DNA of 64,000 nucleotides from JARIHC01 sp035692985 (GTDB lineage: Bacteria; Patescibacteriota; Saccharimonadia; Saccharimonadales; UBA4665): contig DASSHG010000007.1 of the NCBI GenBank assembly GCA_035692985.1, positions 1 to 64,000 of the forward strand, written 5' to 3'. Position numbers and translations under genes: made by a program. Positions within the stretch are counted from its first letter, which is position 1. Each line of letters starts with the position of its first letter. The notes under the pieces are model-generated. The model saw only the letters and a list, made by a program, of their open reading frames with translations. It searched no databases and had not been told where the DNA came from. This document shows, piece by piece, positions 41,400 to 50,410 of this stretch.

Positions 41400-42680
41400 A
41401 TGAGTTTCGTTGATAAAGTAACTATAACTGTCGAGGCAGGCAAGGGCGGCGATGGCAAGCTCAGCTTCCGGCACGAAAAATACGTTGATAAAGGCGGCCC
41501 CGACGGCGGCGACGGCGGCGACGGAGGCACGGTTATCCTGCAGGCCAACCGCAATGTCAATACGCTGGCGGCATTCCGCCACAAGAAAGAGTTACGGGCC
41601 GAGGCCGGCCGTTCCGGTGACAAACGCCGCAAACATGGACGAAGCGCGCCGCAATTGATTGTTGAGGTACCGATTGGCACCCAAGCTAGCGACAATACAG
41701 GCAGTCTACTGGCTGACTTGATAGAAGATGGCCAGCGCGCCGTGATTGCTAAAGGTGGCCGCGGCGGCTTCGGCAACGCGCATTTCGTATCCTCACGCCG
41801 TCAAGCACCGAAGTTCGCTGAAAAGGGCGAGTCGGGCGAAAAAACCGAACTCCACCTGGAACTCAAGATGATTGCCGATGTCGGACTGGTCGGCTTGCCA
41901 AACGCCGGCAAATCAACATTACTTAGCAAGTTAAGTAATGCCCGGCCGGAAATAGCCGACTATCCATTTACCACGCTCACGCCTAACCTGGGTGTTGTCG
42001 ATATCGATAAAAATACCAGCGTTTTAGTGGCCGATATCCCCGGTTTAATAGAGGGAGCGGCAGGCGGCAAAGGCCTAGGCCATGACTTTTTGCGCCACAT
42101 TGAGCGCACCGCGGTCACCCTGCATCTTATCGACAGCTACCACCAAGACGCCGCCAAAGCCTACCAGACAGTACGCGCCGAGCTGGAGGCTTACCAGCCG
42201 GAGCTTATTAAACGGCCGGAGGTAGTGGCGCTGACCAAAGTCGAAGGCCTGGATAACGAAATCATTGATGATCTTATGGGCCAGCTGCGCCGGGTGATTG
42301 ACCCTAAAACACCGTTGTTTGCCATATCAGCGCTGTCCGGCGAAGGTCTGCCGGCACTGCTATTCGCGCTCAAAGACGCCGTCGGAACCATTCGATCCCA
42401 ACCCAAAGAAGAAACTGAATCCACCGAGCCTGCCATCCTAAAACTGACTGACACCAGCGATGAATGGCATGTCGCCGAACGCGGCGGTACATTCGTGGTC
42501 ACCGGCAAAAAAATCGAGCGGTTTGCCGACCGTACCGATTTTAACAATGATCACGGCGTGCAGCGCCTACGCGACATCATGCGCCGCCAAGGCATTTTGC
42601 ACGAACTAGTGCGCCAAGGCATCCAGGCCGGCCAGACCATCCAGGTTGGCCCTGGTGAAAGCCATCGGCTGGTCTATTAA
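41400..42680 (+). CDS. obg: Obg/CgtA ribosome-assembly GTPase
   Basis: 426 residues. The glycine-rich Obg fold is at the N terminus (GGPDGGDGGDGGTVILQA, KGGRGGFGNAHF). The GTPase domain has G1 GLPNAGKST, G3 DIPGLIEGA, G4 TKVE in place of NKxD, and G5 SALSG. A C-terminal OCT domain follows (about 345-426). It acts in 50S subunit maturation and stress signalling. The altered G4 motif (ALTKVEG) may change guanine specificity slightly but is seen in some family members. A copy of the dispersed palindrome lies just after the G1 motif at 41920-41937. Confidence 0.96.
   Translation: MSFVDKVTITVEAGKGGDGKLSFRHEKYVDKGGPDGGDGGDGGTVILQANRNVNTLAAFRHKKELRAEAGRSGDKRRKHGRSAPQLIVEVPIGTQASDNTGSLLADLIEDGQRAVIAKGGRGGFGNAHFVSSRRQAPKFAEKGESGEKTELHLELKMIADVGLVGLPNAGKSTLLSKLSNARPEIADYPFTTLTPNLGVVDIDKNTSVLVADIPGLIEGAAGGKGLGHDFLRHIERTAVTLHLIDSYHQDAAKAYQTVRAELEAYQPELIKRPEVVALTKVEGLDNEIIDDLMGQLRRVIDPKTPLFAISALSGEGLPALLFALKDAVGTIRSQPKEETESTEPAILKLTDTSDEWHVAERGGTFVVTGKKIERFADRTDFNNDHGVQRLRDIMRRQGILHELVRQGIQAGQTIQVGPGESHRLVY
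41920..41937 (+). repeat. Copy of the dispersed palindrome in obg
   Basis: TACTTAGCAAGTTAAGTA matches TACTTAACATGTTAAGTA at 16 of 18 positions, and both 6-bp arms are exact. Confidence 0.55.
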
Positions 42681-42704
42681 ATCGGTGCTAAACTGGTAAT
42701 AGCT

Positions 42705-44159
42705 ATGGCCGCCAGCTTCTTTTTTTATGACTTGGAAACCTCCGGGTTCAATCCCCGTGGGGCTCGGATTATGCAATTTGGCGGCCAGCGGACGGACATG
42801 AATCTGAAACCGGTGGGGAAACCGGTCAATATGCTTATAAAACTGACGCCGGACGTAGTGCCTTCGCCGGACGCCATTATGATAACTGGCATAACGCCTC
42901 AGCAAACCTTGGCCGACGGTGCCACTGAAGCCGAATTCCTGAAATTTTTCTACGACGAAGTCGTGCGCCCGGACACCATTTTCACCGGTTTCAACAGTAT
43001 CCGTTTTGATGATGAATTTATGCGTTTTCTCCATTACCGCAATTTTTACGATGCCTATGAGTGGCAGTGGAAAGACAGCTGCTCGCGCTGGGATCTGCTA
43101 GACGCGGTGCGCATGACCCGGGCTCTCCGCCCGGATGGCATAGAGTGGCCGTTCGCGCCGGACGGCAAGCCGGCCAACCGGCTGGAATATCTTACCAAGG
43201 TCAACAAGCTCGACCACAGTGATGCCCACGATGCCCTCAGCGACGTGCTGGCCACCATAGAAGTCGCCAAATTAATCCAAAAAAAACAACCAGACCTTTT
43301 CAAGTGGCTGCTGGATATCCGGAACAAAAAAAGTGTCGCCCAGTTGGTGGAAGCGGACAACCCTTTCGCATATACATCTGGCAAGTACGGCAGCGAGTAC
43401 CTGCAGACTACGGCCGCCGTGCGGCTTTGCAAACACCCGGACCAGGCCGCCGCTTTGGTTTACGACCTGCGTTTCGACCCGTCCCCGTTCCTTAAAATGA
43501 ATGTTGATGAACTCGCCGCTGCCTGGCGGTTCAGCAAGGATCCGGAAGCCATCCGGTTGCCCGTGAAAACACTTAAGTATAACCGCTGTCCGGCCGTGGC
43601 CCCGCTCGGCGTCATGAAAGACAAAGCCGTACAAGAACGATTAGCTCTCAATACCGATACTATCATCAAGCACCTTGGTATCCTGCGTAAAAATCAGGCC
43701 GAATTCGGCAAAAGAATTTTACAGGCCAAGGCCATGCTTGATGAACAGCAGGAAAGAGCGCAGGCCAGCCTGGTTGATAATGAACTGACGGTGGACGGAC
43801 GTCTCTACGATGGCTTTATAGGCGCTGCCGACAAATCGGCTATGAGGGCTGTCCGGGCGGCCGCTCCGGACGAGTTAGCAGGGTTGAAAGACTCACTGCA
43901 AGATAGCCGCTTAAAAAGTCTGTTACCTCTATATAAAGCGCGGAACTATCCGGAATCGTTAACCGCGGAAGAGCAAATGGCATGGGAAGTTTTTTGTCAA
44001 AAGAAACTATTAGCTGGCGGTCATGAAAGTAATCTGGCCCGCTTTTTTGCCCGGTTGGAAGAACTGGCAGCAACCACGCCAAGCGGCCAGCAGAAATATC
44101 TGTTAGAAGAACTGAAACTCTACGGCGAATCTATAATCCCCGCAGATGCAGGCGGTTAG
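42705..44159 (+). CDS. sbcB: Exodeoxyribonuclease I (SbcB-like)
   Basis: 484 residues, a 3'-5' single-strand exonuclease of the DnaQ fold. ExoI: FYDLETSGFNP (first two acidic ligands), ExoII: FNSIRFDDEFMRF, ExoIII: HSDAHDALSDV (His and Asp). The ExoI-specific SH3-like and helical C-terminal domains follow, with matching length (E. coli 475). It processes DNA ends in recombination and repair. A TAAACT box (42689-42694) lies 10 nt before ATG. The 3' end overlaps a small convergent gene. Confidence 0.94.
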   Translation: MAASFFFYDLETSGFNPRGARIMQFGGQRTDMNLKPVGKPVNMLIKLTPDVVPSPDAIMITGITPQQTLADGATEAEFLKFFYDEVVRPDTIFTGFNSIRFDDEFMRFLHYRNFYDAYEWQWKDSCSRWDLLDAVRMTRALRPDGIEWPFAPDGKPANRLEYLTKVNKLDHSDAHDALSDVLATIEVAKLIQKKQPDLFKWLLDIRNKKSVAQLVEADNPFAYTSGKYGSEYLQTTAAVRLCKHPDQAAALVYDLRFDPSPFLKMNVDELAAAWRFSKDPEAIRLPVKTLKYNRCPAVAPLGVMKDKAVQERLALNTDTIIKHLGILRKNQAEFGKRILQAKAMLDEQQERAQASLVDNELTVDGRLYDGFIGAADKSAMRAVRAAAPDELAGLKDSLQDSRLKSLLPLYKARNYPESLTAEEQMAWEVFCQKKLLAGGHESNLARFFARLEELAATTPSGQQKYLLEELKLYGESIIPADAGG

Positions 44160-44352
44160 CGTGCAGCGGTTCGCGCGGCATGCCTTCTAGATCCTCGTCG
44201 AACTGGTGCCACCATCTATCGATAATTTCAATCAAATAATGCTTATAGTGCCGAAAAACGGTGACCAAGCCAATTATAATAATAATCCAGGTCCAAAACC
44301 CGATTTGTATGTTGGTCCCCGGAACCAGCCCGAGGACGAGAAATGAATACAT
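44131..44352 (-). CDS. 73-residue membrane protein
   Basis: GGGAGGAG lies 4 nt before its ATG on the minus strand, and a TTGACA-16-TATAAT promoter lies upstream. The protein has one or two hydrophobic helices (about 1-32, with GFWTWIIIIIGLVTVF), then an aromatic, charged tail. It overlaps the end of sbcB by 29 bp on the opposite strand. Function is unknown. The control signals make this frame convincing despite its size. Confidence 0.75.
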   Translation of the reverse strand: MYSFLVLGLVPGTNIQIGFWTWIIIIIGLVTVFRHYKHYLIEIIDRWWHQFDEDLEGMPREPLHANRLHLRGL

Positions 44353-44419
44353 GACTCCTCCCTTCTCTTGGACTGCCCCAGCCTATTTTGGGCCGGAGTA
44401 GAAATTAACTTTACTTTGT

Positions 44420-44447
44420 ATTATACACCCATTTGTCAAGATGTCAA
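44420..44447 (-). promoter_or_regulatory. Consensus promoter of the small membrane protein
   Basis: On the minus strand TTGACA (44442-44447), a 16-bp spacer and TATAAT (44420-44425) are both exact consensus. A second TTGACA lies inside the spacer. The leader of about 60 nt contains a GCCC/GGGC hairpin. Confidence 0.75.
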
Positions 44448-44519
44448 ATAGAGGGTTTTTAAGGCTTATGTTTAGGTATCGATTGCGCTAACAGGCTCGA
44501 TTTTCTCTTGATTTCCCTG

Positions 44520-44559
44520 TATAATGTACCGACTTGTCAGGACAAAAAGGGGAGGATAA
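44520..44559 (+). promoter_or_regulatory. uvrA promoter box and ribosome-binding site
   Basis: TATAAT (44520-44525) is the -10 box, and GGGGAGG (44549-44555 area) precedes GTG 44560. No recognisable LexA box of the E. coli or Bacillus type is visible. Confidence 0.5.
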
Positions 44560-47370
44560 GTGGCCGATGAGATTGTAGTACAGGGCGCACGTGAGCATAA
44601 TCTGCAGAATATCGACGTGCGGATTCCGCGTAATAAGTTAGTGGTTATTACCGGTTTGAGTGGCTCCGGCAAATCGAGTCTGGCCTTTGATACCATTTAC
44701 GCGGAGGGCCAGCGCCGCTATGTGGAGTCGCTGAGTTCGTACGCCCGCCAATTCCTTGGCCTGATGGAAAAACCGGATGTCGACCAGATCGATGGTCTCA
44801 GTCCAGCCATTTCGATTGATCAGAAATCAACCTCGCGCAACCCGCGCTCAACGGTTGCCACGGTTACTGAAATTTATGATTATTTGCGCCTATTGTTCGC
44901 ACGTATCGGCGTTCCGCATTGTCCGGTAGATGGCCAGCCGGTAGTGCGTCAGACGTCGACCGGAATTGTTGACCAGATCGTGACTACCACCAGCGACAGA
45001 CGGCTGATGATCCTGGCGCCGGTCGTGATTGATAAAAAAGGCGCCTTTGAACACATTCCCGAACAATACCAGCGGGCCGGCTTCGCGCGGGCGCGGGTGG
45101 ATAGCGTAGTTTACGCGTTAGATGAATTCCCTGAGCTGGATAAGGCCAAGAGGCACCGCATAGAGATTGTGATTGACCGGCTGGTGAACAACCAGGACAG
45201 TCGCAGCCGGTTGGTACAATCGGTTGAGCAAGCACTGGACGTGGCCGAAGGCAAAGTGGTGGTTCTGGATGCCGACAAGGACGAGACGTGGTCGTACAGC
45301 CTAATGTACGCTTGTCCTAAACACCCGGAAATTAGTATTCCGGAATTGGAGCCGCGCACCTTTAGCTTTAACTCGCCGCACGGCGCCTGTCCGGTCTGCA
45401 CCGGCCTGGGCAGTCGGCTGGAGGTCGATCCTGAGCTCGTCATACCTAACGGCAAGCTGACTATTGCCGAAGGTGCTATCCGGCCCTACAACCGTATCAA
45501 CGTTGATAATTGGTATATGAAAAAATTACAGGCCGTGGCCGACCGCTATAAATTCTCCCTGCACGTGCCGACCAGCGAGTTGAGCAAAGACCAGCTAGAC
45601 AAAATTATGTATGGCACCGGTAACGAAAAATACCGGGTCTCGCTCGGTATGGGCCGGTCGTTTGAAACGACTTACGAGGGTGTGGTGCCGAACCTGGAAC
45701 GCCGGCACAAGGAAACCGATAGTGATTTTATCCGACGCGACATCGAGCGTTTTATGCAGGAAAAACCATGTCACGCCTGCCAAGGATTGCGCCTAAAGCC
45801 GGAAGTGCTGGCGATTACTGTTCAGGATAGGTCGATTATGGATATTTGCCAGCTATCAATCGACCACGCGCTGGCCTGGTTCAAGTCATTAAAACTTAAT
45901 GACAAAGAGACCAAGATTGCCGACATGATCCTAAAAGAGATCTGTGCCCGGCTGCAATTCTTGCAGGATGTCGGCTTGAATTACCTGAATTTATTGCGCA
46001 GCGCCAATACTTTGAGCGGCGGTGAGGCCCAGCGGATCCGGTTGGCTACCCAAATTGGATCCGGCCTGACCGGCGTGTTGTATGTGCTGGATGAACCCAG
46101 TATCGGCTTGCACCAGCGTGATAACGCCCGGCTGATCCGTACCCTCAAGCACCTGCGCGACCTCGGCAACACGGTGATAGTAGTGGAGCACGACGAAGAA
46201 ACTATCCGCACGGCTGATTATGTGCTGGATATTGGCCCTGGCGCCGGCATTCATGGCGGTAAGGTGGTTGCTGCCGGCTCGCCGGCCAAAATAGAGAAGA
46301 TTAAGAAAAGCGTGACGGCACAGTATCTGGGTGGGACCAGACAAATCGCCGTGCCGAAAAAGCGCCGCCCGGGCAACGGCAAGTCGTTGGTTATCAAGGG
46401 CGCCCGGGAGAATAATCTACAGAACGTAACTGTCAATATCCCGCTAGGCAAGCTGGTGGTAGTCAGCGGTGTTAGCGGATCGGGCAAATCCAGCCTGGTC
46501 AACGATATCTTAGCTAAAGAATTACTGGCCAGGCTGCACCGCGCCTCAACCGTGCCGGGCAAACACGATGACATAGAAGGCATTAAGCAATTAGACAAAG
46601 CCATCATTATCGACCAGTCGCCAATTGGTCGCACGCCGCGGTCCAACCCGGCGACTTACACGGGCTTATTCACGCCGATCCGGGAACTGTTCGCCGGCAT
46701 GCCGGAGGCCAAGCTGCGCGGCTATGGACCGGGCCGCTTCAGTTTCAATGTCAAAGGTGGCCGCTGTGAAAACTGCGCCGGTGACGGCATCATCAAGATT
46801 GAAATGCACTTTTTGCCAGACGTCTATGTGCCCTGCGAAGTCTGCCACGGCAAACGCTACAACCGCGAGGCCCTGGAAATCCATTACAAGGGAAAGACTA
46901 TCGCCGACGTGCTGGACATGACCTGCGAACAAGCCCTGGAATTTTTCGCCAACCAGCCGGCCATCGCCCGCAAGCTGCAAACCCTGGTCGATGTTGGTTT
47001 GGGCTATATTCATCTCGGTCAATCGGCCACGACGTTGAGCGGAGGCGAAGCCCAGCGCATCAAGCTAAGCGCCGAACTATCGCGCCGCCCCACCGGCCGG
47101 ACGCTCTACATTCTGGATGAGCCAACCACCGGCCTGCATATGGCCGACGTCGATAAGCTGCTGCATGTGCTGCACGCCCTAGTTGACGCCGGCAACAGCA
47201 TGGTAGTGATCGAGCACAACCTGGACGTCATCAAAAACGCTGATTGGCTGATAGATATGGGGCCGGAAGGCGGCGACGCCGGCGGCCAGATCATCGCCCA
47301 AGGCACGCCGGAGCACGTTACCAAAACCGCCAAAAGCTATACTGGCCAATATTTGTCAAAAATGATATAG
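44560..47370 (+). CDS. uvrA: Excinuclease ABC subunit A
   Basis: 936 residues, the damage-recognition ATPase of nucleotide excision repair. It has two ABC modules: Walker A GLSGSGKSSLAFDT and GVSGSGKSSLVND, and signature motifs NTLSGGEAQRIRLA and TTLSGGEAQRIKLS. Walker B sequences are YVLDEPSIGLHQRD and YILDEPTTGLHMAD. Zinc-finger cysteines appear as CPVCTGLG, CHACQGLR, CENCAGDG and CEVCHGKRY. The start is GTG 44560 with a strong ribosome-binding site. uvrC lies 8 kb away; uvrB is not in the window. Confidence 0.98.
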   Translation: MADEIVVQGAREHNLQNIDVRIPRNKLVVITGLSGSGKSSLAFDTIYAEGQRRYVESLSSYARQFLGLMEKPDVDQIDGLSPAISIDQKSTSRNPRSTVATVTEIYDYLRLLFARIGVPHCPVDGQPVVRQTSTGIVDQIVTTTSDRRLMILAPVVIDKKGAFEHIPEQYQRAGFARARVDSVVYALDEFPELDKAKRHRIEIVIDRLVNNQDSRSRLVQSVEQALDVAEGKVVVLDADKDETWSYSLMYACPKHPEISIPELEPRTFSFNSPHGACPVCTGLGSRLEVDPELVIPNGKLTIAEGAIRPYNRINVDNWYMKKLQAVADRYKFSLHVPTSELSKDQLDKIMYGTGNEKYRVSLGMGRSFETTYEGVVPNLERRHKETDSDFIRRDIERFMQEKPCHACQGLRLKPEVLAITVQDRSIMDICQLSIDHALAWFKSLKLNDKETKIADMILKEICARLQFLQDVGLNYLNLLRSANTLSGGEAQRIRLATQIGSGLTGVLYVLDEPSIGLHQRDNARLIRTLKHLRDLGNTVIVVEHDEETIRTADYVLDIGPGAGIHGGKVVAAGSPAKIEKIKKSVTAQYLGGTRQIAVPKKRRPGNGKSLVIKGARENNLQNVTVNIPLGKLVVVSGVSGSGKSSLVNDILAKELLARLHRASTVPGKHDDIEGIKQLDKAIIIDQSPIGRTPRSNPATYTGLFTPIRELFAGMPEAKLRGYGPGRFSFNVKGGRCENCAGDGIIKIEMHFLPDVYVPCEVCHGKRYNREALEIHYKGKTIADVLDMTCEQALEFFANQPAIARKLQTLVDVGLGYIHLGQSATTLSGGEAQRIKLSAELSRRPTGRTLYILDEPTTGLHMADVDKLLHVLHALVDAGNSMVVIEHNLDVIKNADWLIDMGPEGGDAGGQIIAQGTPEHVTKTAKSYTGQYLSKMI

Positions 47371-47378
47371 TATAGTAC

Positions 47379-47846
47379 ATGCCGGAGTTTCAACTTACGG
47401 AACCGGGAACAGTTAAGTCAATCCCCAGCAAACGCCTGGATCAGCAGATCCGCGCGGCGGTGCTTCAATATGACTGGGACAGCCACCCAATAGGCGACTT
47501 ATACGACCCGGATGAAGAAAAACCCATGCCAGAGAGCTATGCCTCTGACGATCAGCTTTTGCGAATTATCTTGCTTTGCCGGGCACGCTCTCCCGATTGG
47601 CAGAAACCTCTCCAAAAAGCCATAACGCATGCCGACCTGGCGCGTTACCGCGCACGCCGGCCCAGACATATAGTCGCCGAAACACCTCAGGCCGGACAAA
47701 TCAGAAATGAACTTTATCAAGAGATGGCATCACGGCTGATAGACCCACTTACTTTTAAGCCAATTTATATTAACGGAATGGGTATCAGAAAATTCTCCAG
47801 GGAAGTAGCGGACGGCAATATCGTGGTGGAATACAGTTTAGGCTAA
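47379..47846 (+). CDS. Small soluble protein of unknown function
   Basis: 155 residues, acidic in the first half and basic in the middle (ADLARYRARRPRH). No motif is recognised and no signal peptide is present. TATAGT (47366-47371) ends 7 nt before ATG and overlaps the end of uvrA. It converges with the DedA gene (4-bp overlap). Confidence 0.7.
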   Translation: MPEFQLTEPGTVKSIPSKRLDQQIRAAVLQYDWDSHPIGDLYDPDEEKPMPESYASDDQLLRIILLCRARSPDWQKPLQKAITHADLARYRARRPRHIVAETPQAGQIRNELYQEMASRLIDPLTFKPIYINGMGIRKFSREVADGNIVVEYSLG

Positions 47847-48451
47847 GACCGGCGTTTTTCCAGGATTGCTTTTACTATATGATAAACAGTCGGGCCTAAA
47901 GTAATCAGCACCACTGCGACCACGGCTAGCACGATGTAGTGGTCCAGGTTTGGAATCTTGGTACCGAACCAGTAGCCAACGAGCGTCACGATGATCGCCC
48001 AGGCGGTGTCGCCAACTGCATCGAACAGCACAAACTTGGGATAATCCATCTTGGCCACACCGGCCACCGGCGGCACGAAAGTGCGCACAACCGGCACGAA
48101 ATGCGCTATCAGCATGGTACGGCTCCCCCAGCGCTCATAAAACTTCTCGGCGCGCTGGACGTATTCTTGACGGAAAATTAATCCATCCGGCTTGCGGAAT
48201 AACCGGCGGCCGTAATGTTTACCGATGTGGTAGCCGACATTATCGCCGGCAATGGCTGCCAGCGCAACCACTATAATAACGCTCGCTAGGGATAATTTAC
48301 CCTGGGCCGCGAATACGCCGGCGGTCAAAAGCAAAGTATCGCCAGGGAAGAAAAAGCCGATAAACATGCCGGACTCTCCAAAGATAACGGCCGCTATTAA
48401 AAGCAGGCCGCCGGCTTGGATAATGTGTGAAACGTCGAACATCTTATTCAA
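47843..48451 (-). CDS. DedA-family membrane protein
   Basis: 202 residues. The family pattern is clear: GLLLIAAVIFGESGMFIGFFFPGDTLLLTAG, then GDNVGYHIGKHYGRRLF, the basic HFVPVVRTFVPPVAGVAKM re-entrant segment, and C-terminal helices with a short basic tail. DedA proteins act as lipid transporters or flippases, some recycling undecaprenyl phosphate, and affect membrane potential and drug tolerance. It stands alone on the minus strand. Confidence 0.93.
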   Translation of the reverse strand: MNKMFDVSHIIQAGGLLLIAAVIFGESGMFIGFFFPGDTLLLTAGVFAAQGKLSLASVIIVVALAAIAGDNVGYHIGKHYGRRLFRKPDGLIFRQEYVQRAEKFYERWGSRTMLIAHFVPVVRTFVPPVAGVAKMDYPKFVLFDAVGDTAWAIIVTLVGYWFGTKIPNLDHYIVLAVVAVVLITLGPTVYHIVKAILEKRRS

Positions 48452-48489
48452 GATTAGCCGTTTAGAGCGCTGACGTCCAGTTTATCTGT

Positions 48490-48526
48490 TATAATGTAGG
48501 TCAAAGCAAAGGAGACCCAGGATAGT
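48490..48526 (+). promoter_or_regulatory. rplY promoter and ribosome-binding site
   Basis: TATAAT (48490-48495) is followed by AAAGGAGA about 14 nt before ATG 48527, so this ribosomal protein gene is not leaderless. Confidence 0.5.
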
Positions 48527-49339
48527 ATGTCACAAGATTCTATTAGTTTGACCCTTGAACCGCGCGAAGTGACCGGCAAAGCCGTCAAGCACCTGCGCCG
48601 CGATGGTTTTATACCGGCCGTTATCCACGACCATGGTAAGCCGTCAGTAGTCGTGCAGGCTGACGCGCTGGCGCTAATGAAAGTGTGGCATCAGGCCGGC
48701 AAACATCATCCGGTAGAGCTTAAAGCCGGCGATCAAAGCTATGTAGCGCTAATAAAAACCGCTGAATTTGACCCTAAGAAAAACCAACTGGCGCACGTAG
48801 TTTTTAACGCTGTCGATAAAAACCAAAAGGTCGAAGCCGAAATCCCCGTCCGGCCGCATTATGACGAAGGCAACGAGTCCAGCCCGGCTGAGCGCAACAG
48901 CCTGATAGTCCTGACCCAGCTAGAAACTGTCCAAGTAAAAGCCATCGCTACCAAACTGCCTGATTTTCTGGAATATGATGCCGAGAAATTGGTGGAAATC
49001 GGCGACCACGTAACAGTGGCTGACCTAACCGCTCCCGAAGGCGTAGAGATTGAAACCGAACCGGAGCACTCCATAGCGACAGTATATGAACCAAGCGCAA
49101 TAGCCGCCGCCAATGAAGCGGCTGCCGGTGACGCCGAAGAAGGCGAGGAACCTGTTGAAGAAGGTGCCGAGGGCACTGAGGGCGAAACAGCCGAAGGCGG
49201 AGAAAGTGCCGAGGGTGGAAACGGTGAGGAAGGACAATCTGGTGAGAGCAAACCGGGCGGCAAAGACCAAAAAGAACCCAAACCTTCATCCGTCGAGGCT
49301 GCCAAAGAAGACGCCAAAGCCGAGTCTGCCAACAAATAA
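48527..49339 (+). CDS. rplY: Ribosomal protein L25 (CTC family)
   Basis: 270 residues. The N-terminal ~90 residues are the 5S-rRNA-binding L25 domain (LTLEPREVTGKAVKHLRRDGFIPAVIH), followed by the TL5/CTC beta domain (about 95-190). The last ~75 residues form a very acidic Glu/Gly/Ala-rich tail, changing to Lys/Glu/Pro-rich. CTC proteins in other bacteria have shorter tails. It binds 5S rRNA in the large subunit. Confidence 0.93.
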   Translation: MSQDSISLTLEPREVTGKAVKHLRRDGFIPAVIHDHGKPSVVVQADALALMKVWHQAGKHHPVELKAGDQSYVALIKTAEFDPKKNQLAHVVFNAVDKNQKVEAEIPVRPHYDEGNESSPAERNSLIVLTQLETVQVKAIATKLPDFLEYDAEKLVEIGDHVTVADLTAPEGVEIETEPEHSIATVYEPSAIAAANEAAAGDAEEGEEPVEEGAEGTEGETAEGGESAEGGNGEEGQSGESKPGGKDQKEPKPSSVEAAKEDAKAESANK

Positions 49340-49380
49340 ACAAATCCAAATGGCCGCATAGTTATTAAAAACCCTCCAAT

Positions 49381-49501
49381 TGTCTACAATGTACTCCCAC
49401 GTTGATATCGCGTTTACTGGATAAACTAATAGTGGGCAATTGGGGGCATGTGCATAACTTTTTAATAAAGATTTAATAATTTAATTGTTAAATTGTAGAC
49501 A
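49381..49501 (+). promoter_or_regulatory. Inverted pair of 10-bp sites before the response regulator
   Basis: TGTCTACAAT (49381-49390) and its exact reverse complement ATTGTAGACA (49492-49501) flank a 100-bp region with an AT-rich stretch (49457-49498). The first site contains TACAAT, a possible -10 box. The arrangement suits looping or autoregulation by the response regulator encoded next. The gene-free stretch between rplY and this gene is 176 bp. Confidence 0.5.
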
Positions 49502-49515
49502 GGAGATCCGTGTCT

Positions 49516-50199
49516 ATGAAGTTACTGTGCATTGAGGATAATACCGAACTAATCGAAAGTCTGCGTTATTTCTTTGAAACTGAATCTAAAATTGAGAATG
49601 CTACCACTGGTAAAGACGGACTGGTCTTGGCTGGCCGCCGCGAGTACGATGCCATTGTATTAGACCTTGGCTTGCCCGATATGTCGGGGCTGGAAGTCTG
49701 CCGGAAACTGAGAGAGGCGGATATCCAGTCACCAATCCTGGTTTTGTCTGGCTCTAAGGACAGCGCCACTAAAGTAACTCTTTTTGAAGCCGGCGCCGAT
49801 GATTACCTGACCAAACCGTTTACCATGGCTGAATTGCGGGCCCGCTTATTCGCCTTGCTACGGCGTACTAATTTTGACAACGACCGGCAGGACCTGTACT
49901 TGTTGAAAGTAGGTAACTTAACACTGGATCCGCTAAGTGGCCGCGTAGAGCGCTCCGGCAAACTCATTAAGCTGCGCCGCAAAGAATTCGGTATTTTGGA
50001 ATATTTAATGCGCAACAGGGATAAAATCGTCACCCGCTCGATGATTATGGACAATGTCTGGGAGCCGAATTGCACGTCATGGGATGGAACAGTCAACGTC
50101 CACATAAAACGTCTCCGGGACCAGATTGACCGCCCTTACGGGCACAAGCTTATAAAAACCGCTTACGGCTTGGGCTATACTATCAGTGATAGGTCGTAG
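49516..50199 (+). CDS. OmpR-type response regulator
   Basis: 227 residues from ATG 49516 (AGGAGA 9 nt upstream; GTG 49510 is too close to it). The receiver domain has Glu7-Asp8, the phospho-acceptor Asp50 (VLDLGLPDMSG), Ser78 and Lys100 (YLTKPF). The C-terminal winged helix (about 128-225) shows LTLDPLSGRVERSGKLIKL, RRKEFGILEYLM and VNVHIKRLRDQIDRP with GYGLGY-like ending. It should bind DNA on phosphorylation by the kinase at 50411. The genes downstream on the same strand encode terpene enzymes, the probable regulated pathway. Confidence 0.93.
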   Translation: MKLLCIEDNTELIESLRYFFETESKIENATTGKDGLVLAGRREYDAIVLDLGLPDMSGLEVCRKLREADIQSPILVLSGSKDSATKVTLFEAGADDYLTKPFTMAELRARLFALLRRTNFDNDRQDLYLLKVGNLTLDPLSGRVERSGKLIKLRRKEFGILEYLMRNRDKIVTRSMIMDNVWEPNCTSWDGTVNVHIKRLRDQIDRPYGHKLIKTAYGLGYTISDRS

Positions 50200-50232
50200 C
50201 CGCAGATTAAAGCGAGGAGAAAGGAGGTGGGC

Positions 50233-50349
50233 ATGAAAGATATCGTAACGAGCATATTGACAGATGAAAGCGCTCGTGACAGCGCAGCCGTAGAAGGCGC
50301 GCTATTACAACGGGCAGCAGCAATTCCATGGTCTAGCGTGGATTTGTAG
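50233..50349 (+). CDS. 38-residue protein between regulator and kinase
   Basis: AAAGGAGGTG, an almost full complement of the 16S rRNA 3' end, lies 5 nt before ATG 50233. The frame encodes MKDIVTSILTDESARDSAAV followed by EGALLQRAAAIPWSSVDL. It is soluble, weakly acidic and contains no cysteine, so it is neither a typical bacteriocin nor a membrane peptide. A perfect 10-bp hairpin follows 11 bp after the stop. It may be a signalling or regulatory peptide, or a translation-coupling leader. Being real is likely; its function is unknown. Confidence 0.65.
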   Translation: MKDIVTSILTDESARDSAAVEGALLQRAAAIPWSSVDL

Positions 50350-50359
50350 CAGCAAAAGG

Positions 50360-50389
50360 CCGGGCAGCGAATCAAAAAACGCTGCCCGG
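50360..50389 (+). terminator. Strong hairpin after the small ORF
   Basis: CCGGGCAGCG (50360-50369) pairs perfectly with CGCTGCCCGG (50380-50389). Only two T residues follow, so it may attenuate transcription or protect the 3' end of the upstream message rather than fully terminate it. Confidence 0.55.
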
Positions 50390-50410
50390 TTCAAACTAAC
50401 TATTCTGTTC

